Origin: Ramlibacter tataouinensis
Lineage (GTDB): Bacteria > Pseudomonadota > Gammaproteobacteria > Burkholderiales > Burkholderiaceae_C
Direction: 5' to 3'
DNA: 23,670 bases
Assembly: GCA_002427815.1 (NCBI GenBank)
Contig: DIZF01000046.1
Location: 1 to 23,670 of the forward strand
The notes under the pieces were generated by a model. The model had not been told where the DNA came from and made no database searches. It saw nothing but the letters and a program-made list of their open reading frames with translations. The position numbers and the translations under genes are program-made. Below, piece by piece: positions 1 through 7,620 of the stretch; positions within the stretch are counted from its first letter, which is position 1, and the number at the start of each line of letters is the position of its first letter.

Positions 1-16
1 TTTGAACGCAAAATAG

Positions 17-193
17 TATGAGGGCGATCGTGGCCGCAACGCGATGCGCGTCGAAGGCTGGGCCCGCGTGTACTGGCTGACCTGCAAGGACAATGCCGCG
101 GCGCGGGCCCTTTGCGACCCGTTCACGCAAGCCGATGGCTTCGTGCGGTACGTGATGCAAGGGCACCGGGAACAAGATCGTTGCAGGCAATGA
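17..193 (+). pseudogene. GNAT acetyltransferase C-terminal remnant
   Basis: The frame starting at 17 reads as the last 40-50 residues of a GNAT N-acetyltransferase: a RVYWLT strand, then an N-x-x-ARALCD helix and an ADGFVRY strand, ending at a TGA at 191-193. In this family the usual pattern is WLT-x-x-x-N-x-x-AR-x-LYD followed by GF-x-x-Y, so the match covers the acetyl-CoA-side helix and final strands. An in-frame TAG lies at 14-16 and the other two forward frames also stop within the first 21 bases, so the N-terminal two thirds is absent. A short ORF from the ATG at 44 could be translated (49 residues) but would lack the acetyl-CoA binding loop. It converges on the FAD oxidoreductase gene. 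I read it as a decayed gene tail; the assignment rests on pattern recognition. Confidence 0.5.
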
Positions 194-220
194 AGCCGGC
201 GATCGGCCCGGCGGGCGCCA

Positions 221-1525
221 CTACAGCGCGTCGCGCAGCCGGTAATACAGCATCCCCAGCACCAGCGCCGGGGTCCGCATCAAGGCGCCACCCGGGAAGG
301 CGTGGTGCCGGATCCGGGCAAACAGGTCGAACTGTTCGGCCTGCCCGCCGATCGCCAACGCCACCAGCTTGCCGGCCATTCCCGCCAGTGCCAGGCCGTG
401 GCCCGAAAAGCCCTGCAGGTAATAGATGTTGTGGCCCAGCCGGCCGAAATTCGGCGCCTTGTTCATGGTGATGTCCACGAAGCCGCCCCATGCATGCGGA
501 ATGTCCAGGTCGACGAGCTGGGGGAACACCGAGAGCATGCTGGAGCGTATGCGGCCGACGAGGTCGCGCGGGGTCGTGGCGCTGTAGCTGTCGCCGCCGC
601 CGAACAACAGCCGGTGATCGGCGCTGAGGCGGAAATAGTCGAGCACGAAGTTGGTGTCGGACGCGGCGGGTCGCCCGCGCATGAGCGCATCGGCGCGCTC
701 CTGGCCCATGGCTTCGGTGGCAATCATGTACGTTCCCACGGGCATGATGCGCGCCGCCACCTCGGGCGCGATGTCGTCGCCGTACTCGCCCAGGTACACA
801 TTCCCCGCCAGCACGACGAACCTGCATTCGCACTCACCCTGCGCCGTCCTGACCCGCGGACTTGCGCCGCGTTCGACCAAGAACGCTGCGGAGTTTTCAT
901 GGATGCGAACACCCGCCGCGCGGGCGGCCTGGGCCAGGCCCAGACAGTACTTCAGCGGATGCAGATGTCCCGACGTTTCGTCGTACACCGCCGAGTCGAA
1001 GCGGTCGCTGGCCACCCACTGCCGGATTTCCCCCGGTGCGATCCAGCGCAGCGGATAGCCGTACGCGCTCATGATGTGGTCCATCCACCGGCGCAGCGCC
1101 TCGGATTTGCGCGGCTTGACGGCCAGGCTCAGGTAGCCGGGATGGAAATCGCACTCGATGGCGTAGCGCAGTATCCGCTCGCGCAGCAACTGCAGCCCTT
1201 CCACCGAAACGTCCCAGGCGCGGCGCGCGTCCTGCGGCGAGAACTGCTTTTCAATGGCGCACTCGCCGTCCGAACCGAAGCCCACGATCGCCTGCCCGCC
1301 GTTGCGGCCCGACGCGCCCCAGCCAATGCGCTGCGCTTCCAGCAGCACGACCGAAAAGCCGCGCTCGGCCAGTTCCAGCGCGGCGGAGAGGCCGGCATAT
1401 CCGCCGCCGACCACGCAGACGTCGGCCTTGACCCGTTCAGCCAGCGGCAACGCCGGCGCAGGCCGGACCAGGCTGGCTTCGTACCAGGAGTTCTCGACGA
1501 CCCCGAGTTCTTTTTTGAGCAGCAA
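221..1525 (-). CDS. PuuB/OrdL-like FAD-dependent amine oxidoreductase
   Basis: 434 residues of the D-amino-acid-oxidase (DAO) superfamily. The FAD dinucleotide-binding fold is at residues 35-63 (CVVGGGYAGLSAALELAERG, ending in the acidic residue that binds ribose), followed by the GWGASGRNGGQ motif at 68-78 typical of gamma-glutamylputrescine oxidase PuuB and related proteins. A C-terminal GFSGHGLALAGMAGK segment closes the FAD site. Members oxidise amine substrates with O2, giving an aldehyde, ammonia and H2O2. The only credible start is a TTG at 1523-1525 (upstream AGAGG); no ATG or GTG precedes the FAD motif. It lies 18 nt behind the homospermidine synthase gene on the same strand, so it is probably co-transcribed and acts on a polyamine or gamma-glutamyl-polyamine. 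The exact substrate cannot be read from sequence. Confidence 0.85.
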   Translation of the reverse strand: MLLKKELGVVENSWYEASLVRPAPALPLAERVKADVCVVGGGYAGLSAALELAERGFSVVLLEAQRIGWGASGRNGGQAIVGFGSDGECAIEKQFSPQDARRAWDVSVEGLQLLRERILRYAIECDFHPGYLSLAVKPRKSEALRRWMDHIMSAYGYPLRWIAPGEIRQWVASDRFDSAVYDETSGHLHPLKYCLGLAQAARAAGVRIHENSAAFLVERGASPRVRTAQGECECRFVVLAGNVYLGEYGDDIAPEVAARIMPVGTYMIATEAMGQERADALMRGRPAASDTNFVLDYFRLSADHRLLFGGGDSYSATTPRDLVGRIRSSMLSVFPQLVDLDIPHAWGGFVDITMNKAPNFGRLGHNIYYLQGFSGHGLALAGMAGKLVALAIGGQAEQFDLFARIRHHAFPGGALMRTPALVLGMLYYRLRDAL

Positions 1526-1543
1526 GCGAGCCTCTGCCGGGCC

Positions 1544-2959
1544 TCAGTTCACACGGAAGTTCAGGAATTGCCAGGGGTCGTCCCGGTCGACCTCCTCGGC
1601 AAAAAGCGGGCTGCGTCCCTGCAGCGGCGTCCAGTCACTGTACTCGCCCAGGACATCGCCCAGGTAAGGCCCGGCCACTTCGAGCACGGTTTCGTGATCG
1701 ATGTCGTCGGGCTCGACCAGGCCGGCATCGGGGTTGCGCAAGGCCCACACCATGCCCGCCAGAATGCCGCCCACCACCTGCAGGCTGGTGGCATTGTTGT
1801 AGGGCGCGATCGCCCGGGCCTGATCGATCGACAGCCGGGAGCCGTACCAGTACACGCCCCTGGCGTTGCCCATCAGCAGCACGCCCAGTTCATCCACACC
1901 CGCGCTGATTTCGCCGCGCATGATGCGATGCCGATGCTGCAGCTTCCAGTTCTTGCCGGCGACCTCGTGCAGCGACAGCACGGCGTCGTCGCAGGGGTGA
2001 TAGGCATAGTGCACCGTGGGCCGGTAGACGACGCTGCCGTTGTCGCGCACGGTCAGGTGGTCGGCGATGGAAATCGATTCGGAATGCGTCACCAGGAAAC
2101 CGTGGTACGGCCCTTCGAGCGGCGTCCAGCTGCGCACGCGGGTTGCGATGCCGGGCCGGTTCAGGTAAATGGCGGCGTCGCTGCCGAAGCCATGGCGCCC
2201 GGCGTCGTGGGGCCAGTGCTTCTCGTGGCTGCCCCAACCCAGTTCGGCCGGCTGCAGCCCCTCGTCGACAAAGCCCTCCACGGACCAGGTGTTGACGAAT
2301 TCGTCCTTGCGTTTGCGCTGGGTGGAGATCTGCGTGTCGCGCTCGGCGATGTGGATCACCTTGATGTCCAGCCGGCGCGCCAGCATCGCCCACTCCTCGT
2401 AGCAGGCGGGCAGGTCCACTTCCACACCGGTGTCGGCGGCGATGTTCAGCAGGGCGCGTTTGGTCAGTGCCGATACCAGCCCCGGATTGGCTCCTTGTGT
2501 GAGGACGGCCGTAGGGCCCGAGCCCTTGTCCAGCCGGAACGCCAGCGCTTCCTCCCGCAATGCGTAATTGGAGCGCTGCGACGGGGACAGCTCCGGGTTG
2601 TCGTAGCGCCCGGGCCAGGGCTCGTTGCAGGTGTCCAGGTAGAAGGCCCCGCGCTTGCGGCAGAACCGGATCAGCGCCAGGCTCGAGACATCGACCGAGA
2701 GATTCAGCAGGAAATCGCCTTCGCCCAGCAGGGGTTCGAGCACGGTTTCGTAGTTGCCCTCGTTGAGCGCGGTGGCCAGGACTTCCACTCCGAACTCCGC
2801 GGCGATGCCGGTCCGTTCCTCCCTGGCCTTGACGATGCGGATGCGCCCCGGCTTGATGCCCAGTTCACGCGGCAGGAGCGGCAACATGGCCTGCCCGATG
2901 CTGCCGAACCCCAGCATCACGAGCCGCCCGGAAAACGATGCGTGCCGCTTCTCCTGCAT
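1544..2959 (-). CDS. hss: Homospermidine synthase
   Basis: 471 residues from the ATG at 2957-2959, close to the 470-480 usual for bacterial homospermidine synthase. This NAD+-dependent enzyme joins two putrescines (or putrescine and spermidine) into sym-homospermidine. The Rossmann motif GFGSIGQ is at residues 17-23, next to the N-terminus as in the family, and the characteristic DTCNEPWPGRY segment and the long C-terminal domain with a NATSLQVVGGILAG stretch are present. The open frame extends to a TTG at 2998, but the ATG gives the usual N-terminus length; no strong ribosome binding site marks either. It heads a two-gene unit with the downstream amine oxidoreductase. No Fnr-type box was seen in front of it, unlike most genes to the right. 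Confidence 0.9.
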   Translation of the reverse strand: MQEKRHASFSGRLVMLGFGSIGQAMLPLLPRELGIKPGRIRIVKAREERTGIAAEFGVEVLATALNEGNYETVLEPLLGEGDFLLNLSVDVSSLALIRFCRKRGAFYLDTCNEPWPGRYDNPELSPSQRSNYALREEALAFRLDKGSGPTAVLTQGANPGLVSALTKRALLNIAADTGVEVDLPACYEEWAMLARRLDIKVIHIAERDTQISTQRKRKDEFVNTWSVEGFVDEGLQPAELGWGSHEKHWPHDAGRHGFGSDAAIYLNRPGIATRVRSWTPLEGPYHGFLVTHSESISIADHLTVRDNGSVVYRPTVHYAYHPCDDAVLSLHEVAGKNWKLQHRHRIMRGEISAGVDELGVLLMGNARGVYWYGSRLSIDQARAIAPYNNATSLQVVGGILAGMVWALRNPDAGLVEPDDIDHETVLEVAGPYLGDVLGEYSDWTPLQGRSPLFAEEVDRDDPWQFLNFRVN

Positions 2960-3067
2960 GCATGGATTAGACACCGCTGCGTCGAGTGTAGGCAACAAGC
3001 CCGCGCACGGCGTCAGCAGCCCTCACGAATCGATGCAGGACGGCGTGAAACACGGGGGCACGGCGCT

Positions 3068-3084
3068 TTGCGCGGTCGGCGCAA
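3068..3084. repeat. Inverted repeat in hss/RNase intergenic region
   Basis: A perfect 6-bp inverted repeat, TTGCGC-N5-GCGCAA, lies between the divergent hss and RNase genes. The arms resemble Fnr/FixK half sites, but the overall length is 17 bp rather than 14, so it does not fit that operator. It could bind another dimeric regulator or be chance in GC-rich DNA. Confidence 0.3.
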
Positions 3085-3108
3085 CGCGACTGTGCGCCTG
3101 CGCTGTTG

Positions 3109-3122
3109 CTGATTCAGATCAA
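3109..3122 (+). promoter_or_regulatory. Fnr-type box before the beta-CASP RNase gene
   Basis: CTGATTCAGATCAA differs from the Fnr consensus TTGAT-N4-ATCAA at one position. A -10-like TAGACT is at 3145-3150, 22 nt after the box, the class II activator spacing (box centred near -41). The implied transcription start falls at about 3156, on the A of the start codon. Confidence 0.65.
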
Positions 3123-3155
3123 CCGGGTTCTGGCGGACGGTTCCTAGACTGGGCC

Positions 3156-4514
3156 ATGAATCTCCAGTTCCTGGGTGCGACCGACACGGTGACCGGTTCC
3201 AAATACCTGCTGCGCGAGGGCGGCGGCGCGGTGCTGGTGGACTGCGGTCTGTTCCAGGGCTACAAGCAGCTGCGTCTGCGCAACTGGGCACCGCTGCCCG
3301 TGCCCGCCGCCTCCATAGCCGCGGTCATCCTGACCCACGCCCATATCGACCACAGCGGCTACGTGCCGCTCCTTGCCCGGCAAGGTTTTCGCGGCAAGGT
3401 CTACTGCACGCCGGCCACGCGCGATCTGTGCCGCATCCTGCTGACCGACTCGGGGCATCTGCTGGAGGAGGAGGCCGAATACCTCAACCGCCATCAGCTG
3501 ACCAAGCATGCGCCGGCGCTGCCGCTGTACACCCGGGAGGACGCGTTGCGCAGCCTGAAGCTGTTTCACCCGGTCGAGGCGGGCAAGTCCTGGGTGCCGG
3601 CGGCTGGCCTGCAGGCCAGCCTGTCGCCATCCGGCCATATGCTGGGCTCGTCCTTCGTTCACATCGACAACGGCCAGCGGTCTGTTCTTTTCTCCGGCGA
3701 TCTTGGCCGTCCCAACGACCCAGTGCTAAAAGCCCCGACACGCATGACGGGCGCCGATTACCTGGTCGTGGAGTCCACCTATGGCGATCGACTGCACGAT
3801 CGCACCGACCCGCTGCAGCACCTTGCGGACGTCATCAACCGGACGTCGGCGCGCGGCGGGGTGGTGGTGATACCCGCCTTCGCGGTCGGACGGGCACAGG
3901 CGCTGCTGCATGCCATCCAGGTGCTGAAAGAACGCGGGACCATCCGCTCGCTGCCGGTGTACTTGAACAGTCCGATGGCCGCGAGTGCCACGCAAGCGTA
4001 CTTCAAGCATGTGAAGGAGCTGCGGCTGAGCGTCGCCGAATGCGAAGCCATGACCCGCGACGTGCAGGTCGTGGCCACTCCCGAGGAATCGCAACGGCTC
4101 AACGCCCGGCACGGCCCGATGGTGATCATCGCGGCGAGCGGCATGGCGACCGGGGGCCGTGTGGTCCATCACCTGACAGCGTTCGCGCCGGACAAGCGCA
4201 ACACCATCCTGTTCGCGGGGTTCCAGGCCGGCGGTACCCGCGGCGCGACGCTGGTCAGCAAATCGCCGACGGTGCGCATCCACGGCCAGGACGTTCCGGT
4301 GCGAGCCGAGGTCGCGCAGCTGGACACGCTGTCGGCCCACGCCGACGCGGGGGAAATCCTCGACTGGTTGCATGGCTTCGCCGGGGCGCCGCGCCAGACC
4401 TTCATCACGCATGGCGAGCCGGCGGCTGCCGACGCGCTGCGGCTGCGCATCGAGCGCGAGTTGCACTGGCAGTGCCGGATGCCGTATTACCTGGAAACGG
4501 TGGAGCTGGATTAG
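3156..4514 (+). CDS. MBL-fold beta-CASP ribonuclease (RNA exonuclease-like)
   Basis: 452 residues. The N-terminus (MNLQFLGATDTVTGSKYLL) and the zinc-binding HAHIDH at residues 61-66 define the metallo-beta-lactamase fold. Further metal and beta-CASP elements follow: SPSGHMLGSS, FSGDLGR, the NSPMA segment, the GPMVIIAASGMATGGRVVHH block, LSAHAD, and a final ITHGEP. These belong to the YSH1/CPSF-73-like RNA-processing family (COG1236); bacterial relatives are annotated as RNA-specific exonucleases, but substrates are unknown. The start is fixed by the conserved N-terminus. No ribosome binding site precedes it, and the Fnr-type box and -10 place the transcription start at the ATG, so a leaderless mRNA is likely. 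A related gene type occurs in low-oxygen loci of Burkholderia, consistent with a role in RNA turnover on entry into anoxia (inference). Confidence 0.88.
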   Translation: MNLQFLGATDTVTGSKYLLREGGGAVLVDCGLFQGYKQLRLRNWAPLPVPAASIAAVILTHAHIDHSGYVPLLARQGFRGKVYCTPATRDLCRILLTDSGHLLEEEAEYLNRHQLTKHAPALPLYTREDALRSLKLFHPVEAGKSWVPAAGLQASLSPSGHMLGSSFVHIDNGQRSVLFSGDLGRPNDPVLKAPTRMTGADYLVVESTYGDRLHDRTDPLQHLADVINRTSARGGVVVIPAFAVGRAQALLHAIQVLKERGTIRSLPVYLNSPMAASATQAYFKHVKELRLSVAECEAMTRDVQVVATPEESQRLNARHGPMVIIAASGMATGGRVVHHLTAFAPDKRNTILFAGFQAGGTRGATLVSKSPTVRIHGQDVPVRAEVAQLDTLSAHADAGEILDWLHGFAGAPRQTFITHGEPAAADALRLRIERELHWQCRMPYYLETVELD

Positions 4515-4559
4515 GGCCGGTTCACTCTGTCATGCCGCCGAGAGGCATCGCACAGTCCG

Positions 4560-5240
4560 TCATGCCAGACCGCACCACGCCGCAACGCGGTGCGCCAGGT
4601 CCATCCACAGGCCCCACACGGCCGCCAGCACCAGCAACGCGCCCGCCGCGCGCGTGCCCCAGTCCTGGCGCAGCCGGTTGCCGGCCTGCTGCAGGCGGGC
4701 CAGCAGGTGCGGCGCCAGCGCCAGCGACAAGCCGCTGCCCAATGCGAACACAGCCATCGCAAGCGCGCCGTCCAGCGGCCCGCCGCTGAGGGACGCCACC
4801 AGCAACGCCGAGTACAGCAGCCCGCAGGGCATGAATGTCCATAGCACGCCGGTTGCGAACACGCCGCCGCGGGCCGACACTGCGGGCCGCACGCGCGACC
4901 AGATGCTGCGCCCTGCACTGCTGACCCACATCGGCTGGTGTGCCTGCACGACCAGCATCAGGCCCCAGGCCAGCACGGCCAGGTGGAACAGGGTCCAGAC
5001 CGGCCGCAAGCTCGCTGCTTGCGAAGTAAGCCAGCCGATACTCTGCACGGTGTAGGCGGCCGCGGCCCCGGCGGCGGAATAGCCCGCCAGCCGGCCGGCC
5101 TGGAAAAGCCACAGTGAACGTGCGGGTGACGACGTGCCCAGCCGGGTCAGGCCGGCGCATGCGGCGCCGCACATCGCGATGCAATGGGGGCCGCCGGCCA
5201 GCCCCATCAGCAGCGCCGAAAGGGCAAGCGCGATCGACAT
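4560..5240 (-). CDS. TauE/SafE-like (DsbD_2/UreH-like) membrane protein
   Basis: 226 residues, almost all hydrophobic, with about six membrane helices. The N-terminus carries a GGPHCIAMCG motif (Cys20, Cys24) in the first helix and a TFMPCGLLYSALL motif near residue 150. This pattern marks the urease-accessory-H-like/DsbD_2 family, usually annotated as sulfite exporter TauE/SafE. In many Burkholderiales a gene of this kind sits beside hemN and the cbb3 oxidase (cco) genes, where a role in metal or redox handling during oxidase assembly has been suggested. The ATG at 5238-5240 follows the hemN stop by 6 nt, with GAGG 5 nt upstream of the ATG, so it is co-transcribed with hemN. It converges on the RNase gene with 45 nt between stops. 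The transported substrate is unknown. Confidence 0.75.
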   Translation of the reverse strand: MSIALALSALLMGLAGGPHCIAMCGAACAGLTRLGTSSPARSLWLFQAGRLAGYSAAGAAAAYTVQSIGWLTSQAASLRPVWTLFHLAVLAWGLMLVVQAHQPMWVSSAGRSIWSRVRPAVSARGGVFATGVLWTFMPCGLLYSALLVASLSGGPLDGALAMAVFALGSGLSLALAPHLLARLQQAGNRLRQDWGTRAAGALLVLAAVWGLWMDLAHRVAAWCGLA

Positions 5241-5246
5241 CGGGCC

Positions 5247-6629
5247 TCAGATGATGCGGGAGAACCTGGCGCGGTTGCGGTCGGCTTGCAGGTAGCGATC
5301 GAACACCATGGCAACGGCCCGCACGAAGTACCAGCCCATGCTCGTGACCTGGATGCCGGCATCGTCGAGCACGACCAGGCCCTTGTCGGCGAGGTCCCGC
5401 ATCGCTTCGAGTTCGGGCGCGAAGTATTGCTGGAAGTCGAGCAGCCAGGCCAGCTCGATCGACTCGAACAGAACCTGCCCCTGGCACATCAAGGCCATGA
5501 TGACGGCGCGGCGCGCCAGGTCGTCACGGCTGAGGGCCAGCCCCCGCACCACCGGCAGGCGGCCCTGGTCGAGGTGGTCGCAGTACTCCTCCATCGTCTT
5601 GGCGTTCTGGCTGTAGGTGGCACCCACCTTGCCGATGGCCGACACGCCCAGGCCGATCAGGTCGCAATCGGAGTGCGTGCTGTAGCCCTGGAAATTGCGA
5701 TGCAGGCGGCCCTGGCGCTTGGCCACGGCGAGCGCGTCGTTGGGCAGTGCGAAGTGGTCCATGCCCACGTACACATAGCCGGCCTCCTGGAAGGCCGCCA
5801 GCGACTGCGACAGCATCGCCAGCTTGGCCGGCGCCCCGGGCAATTCCGATCCGATGATGCGGCGCTGCGGCTTGAAGCGCTCGGGCAGGTGCGCGTAGGC
5901 GTACAAGGCGATCCGGTCCGGCCGCAGTTCGTTCACCTGTGTGAGCGTGCGCGCGAAGGATTCGGGCGACTGCCGCGGCAACCCGTAGATGAGGTCCATG
6001 TTGATGGAATCGAAGCCGATGGCACGGGCCTGCTCCATCAGCTTGGCGACCTGCTCCACCGGCTGGATCCGGTGCACGGCCTTCTGCACATCGGGGTCGA
6101 AATCCTGAACACCAAAACTGAGGCGATTGAACCCGAGGTCGGCCAGCGTCTGCAGCCGCACGCCGTCGATGGTCCGCGGATCGACTTCGATCGAATACTC
6201 GCCGCCGGGCGCGAGCGCGAAGCTGCGGCGCAACATCCCCATCAGTTCGCGCAGCTCCTCGTCGGACAGAAACGTCGGCGTGCCCCCGCCCAGATGCAAC
6301 TGCGTCACCGCCTGGCCCACGCCCAGCTTTTCGGTGTGCAGGTCCACCTCCCGGCTCAGGTACCGCAGGTAGCTGGCGGCCCGGTTGTGGTGCTTTGTAA
6401 TAATCTTGTTACACCCGCAGTAGTAGCACAGCGACTCGCAGAACGGGATGTGGATGTACAGCGACAGTGGCAGAGCCAGTGCCGAGGGCCCGGTGCGACG
6501 TTGGTCGAGGGCCTGGTTGTAGTCGATCGCCGTGAAGGCTTCGACGAAGCGGTCGGCCGTCGGATACGAGGTATAGCGAGGGCCCGGGACGTCGAAACGT
6601 CGCAGCAGGTCGGGGGAAAGTGGCGTCAT
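5247..6629 (-). CDS. hemN: Oxygen-independent coproporphyrinogen III dehydrogenase
   Basis: 460 residues from the ATG at 6627-6629 (E. coli HemN has 457). HemN is a radical SAM enzyme that decarboxylates coproporphyrinogen III to protoporphyrinogen IX without O2. The GPRYTSYPTA signature is at residues 16-25, and the cluster-binding CxxxCxxC is Cys64, Cys68, Cys71 with the HemN-type extra Cys73 (ESLCYYCGCNK). The GGGTPTFL SAM-binding segment and a C-terminal HemN domain (LCQG...) follow. The open frame extends to a TTG at 6638, but the ATG gives the conserved N-terminus. It shares the 125-nt upstream region with fnr, which contains a perfect Fnr box, so it should be induced when oxygen is low. 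Confidence 0.95.
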   Translation of the reverse strand: MTPLSPDLLRRFDVPGPRYTSYPTADRFVEAFTAIDYNQALDQRRTGPSALALPLSLYIHIPFCESLCYYCGCNKIITKHHNRAASYLRYLSREVDLHTEKLGVGQAVTQLHLGGGTPTFLSDEELRELMGMLRRSFALAPGGEYSIEVDPRTIDGVRLQTLADLGFNRLSFGVQDFDPDVQKAVHRIQPVEQVAKLMEQARAIGFDSINMDLIYGLPRQSPESFARTLTQVNELRPDRIALYAYAHLPERFKPQRRIIGSELPGAPAKLAMLSQSLAAFQEAGYVYVGMDHFALPNDALAVAKRQGRLHRNFQGYSTHSDCDLIGLGVSAIGKVGATYSQNAKTMEEYCDHLDQGRLPVVRGLALSRDDLARRAVIMALMCQGQVLFESIELAWLLDFQQYFAPELEAMRDLADKGLVVLDDAGIQVTSMGWYFVRAVAMVFDRYLQADRNRARFSRII

Positions 6630-6686
6630 TGTCTTCAAAAATGGCAGCGTTGCGTCATACTGTGCAGTCCGGCATGCCCGCCATGC

Positions 6687-6700
6687 TTGATCTGGATCAA
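6687..6700. promoter_or_regulatory. Perfect Fnr box between hemN and fnr
   Basis: TTGATCTGGATCAA matches the Fnr consensus TTGAT-N4-ATCAA exactly. Toward fnr, a -10-like GACAAT lies at 6722-6727, 21 nt after the box, giving a start near 6734. Toward hemN, CACAGT lies at 6664-6659, 22 nt away, a weaker -10. One site probably serves both genes. Confidence 0.85.
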
Positions 6701-6727
6701 CCCGGTGCCAGCGCCTATCCGGACAAT

Positions 6728-6741
6728 TTGACTTAGATCAG
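6728..6741 (+). promoter_or_regulatory. Second Fnr-like site over the predicted fnr start point
   Basis: TTGACTTAGATCAG matches the Fnr consensus at 8 of 10 arm positions. Its centre (6734.5) lies 41 bp from the centre of the perfect box and coincides with the transcription start predicted from that box. A site there would block RNA polymerase, as in negative autoregulation of fnr in E. coli. Confidence 0.5.
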
Positions 6742-6754
6742 AACTGGCCCTGCC

Positions 6755-7552
6755 ATGAACGAAACCCCTATGACCTCACACGAGGTGAACCTGATACCGT
6801 CGAGTGACACTCTGCTGTTCGATGGGCACAGCATGAAAGTGGCGTGCTCGAACTGCAACCTGCGTGAGTTGTGCATGCCGGTGGGCTTGAGTCCCCAGGA
6901 GCTGATCCGCATCGACGAAGTGGTCGCCGTGCGGCGCAAGGTCAAGCGGGGCACCACCCTGTTTCGCAACGGAGAGTCGTTCCAGTCGCTGTTCGCCATC
7001 CGCACCGGTTTCTTCAAGACCTGCGTCACGGCCGAGGATGGGCGCGATCAGGTGACCGGCTTCCAGATGGCGGGCGAGATCATCGGACTGGACGGCATCG
7101 TCAACGATCACCATACCTGTGACGCCGTTGCGCTGGAGGACGCCGAGGTCTGCGTCATGCCGTTCGACCGCATCGGCGAACTCTCGCGTGAAGTCAACGC
7201 CCTGCAGCACCACGTGCACCGCATCATGAGCCGGGAAATCGTGCGCGAGCACGGTGTCATGCTGCTGCTGGGCAGCATGCGCGCCGAGGAGCGCCTGGCG
7301 GCGTTCCTGCTCAACCTGGTGCAGCGCCTGCATGCCCGCGGCTTCTCGCGTTCGGAACTGGTGCTGCGCATGACACGCGAGGAAATCGGCAGCTATCTGG
7401 GCCTGAAGCTGGAAACCGTCAGCCGCACCTTCTCGAAGTTTGCCGAAGAAGGCATCGTCGAGGTCCGGCAGCGCCACGTGCGCATCATCGACACGGGCGC
7501 CCTGCGCCGCATCGTCAACCAGCAGGACCTGCAGTTGGGCCGGCCGGCCTGA
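6755..7552 (+). CDS. fnr: Fnr oxygen-sensing transcription regulator
   Basis: 265 residues of the Crp/Fnr family. The N-terminal cluster ligands are Cys31, Cys34 and Cys40 (CSNCNLRELC) and the fourth is Cys122 (DHHTCDAVAL), matching the [4Fe-4S] ligand set of E. coli Fnr, so this should be a true O2 sensor rather than a Dnr/FixK type lacking the cluster. A cyclic-nucleotide-binding-like beta roll covers about residues 50-145, a dimer helix about 148-175, and the helix-turn-helix about 205-235, with E220-x-x-S223-R224, the recognition set for TTGAT half sites. Residues 1-30 are poorly conserved, and an ATG at 6770 is an alternative start; no clear ribosome binding site precedes either. It is divergent from hemN, with one box for activation and a probable second for repression. 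It is the likely regulator of most units in this window. Confidence 0.95.
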   Translation: MNETPMTSHEVNLIPSSDTLLFDGHSMKVACSNCNLRELCMPVGLSPQELIRIDEVVAVRRKVKRGTTLFRNGESFQSLFAIRTGFFKTCVTAEDGRDQVTGFQMAGEIIGLDGIVNDHHTCDAVALEDAEVCVMPFDRIGELSREVNALQHHVHRIMSREIVREHGVMLLLGSMRAEERLAAFLLNLVQRLHARGFSRSELVLRMTREEIGSYLGLKLETVSRTFSKFAEEGIVEVRQRHVRIIDTGALRRIVNQQDLQLGRPA

Positions 7553-7620
7553 AGCCGCGCCGGCGTGCTCCAGGGCACGTCGCAACGGGCCGCGCGTGGC
7601 GCGCACCCATCACAGTCGAC

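Noticed and set aside
3068..3084. TTGCGC-N5-GCGCAA as an extra Fnr/FixK operator for hss.
   Set aside because: The half sites are 3 bp too far apart for a 14-bp Fnr-type site, and no -10 lies at the expected spacing, so it is listed only as a repeat.
302..3112. A 936-codon open frame on the plus strand.
   Set aside because: It runs antisense to the homospermidine synthase and oxidoreductase genes; its His/Val/Gln/Asp-rich composition is typical of the reverse reading of high-GC genes, and no domain is recognisable.
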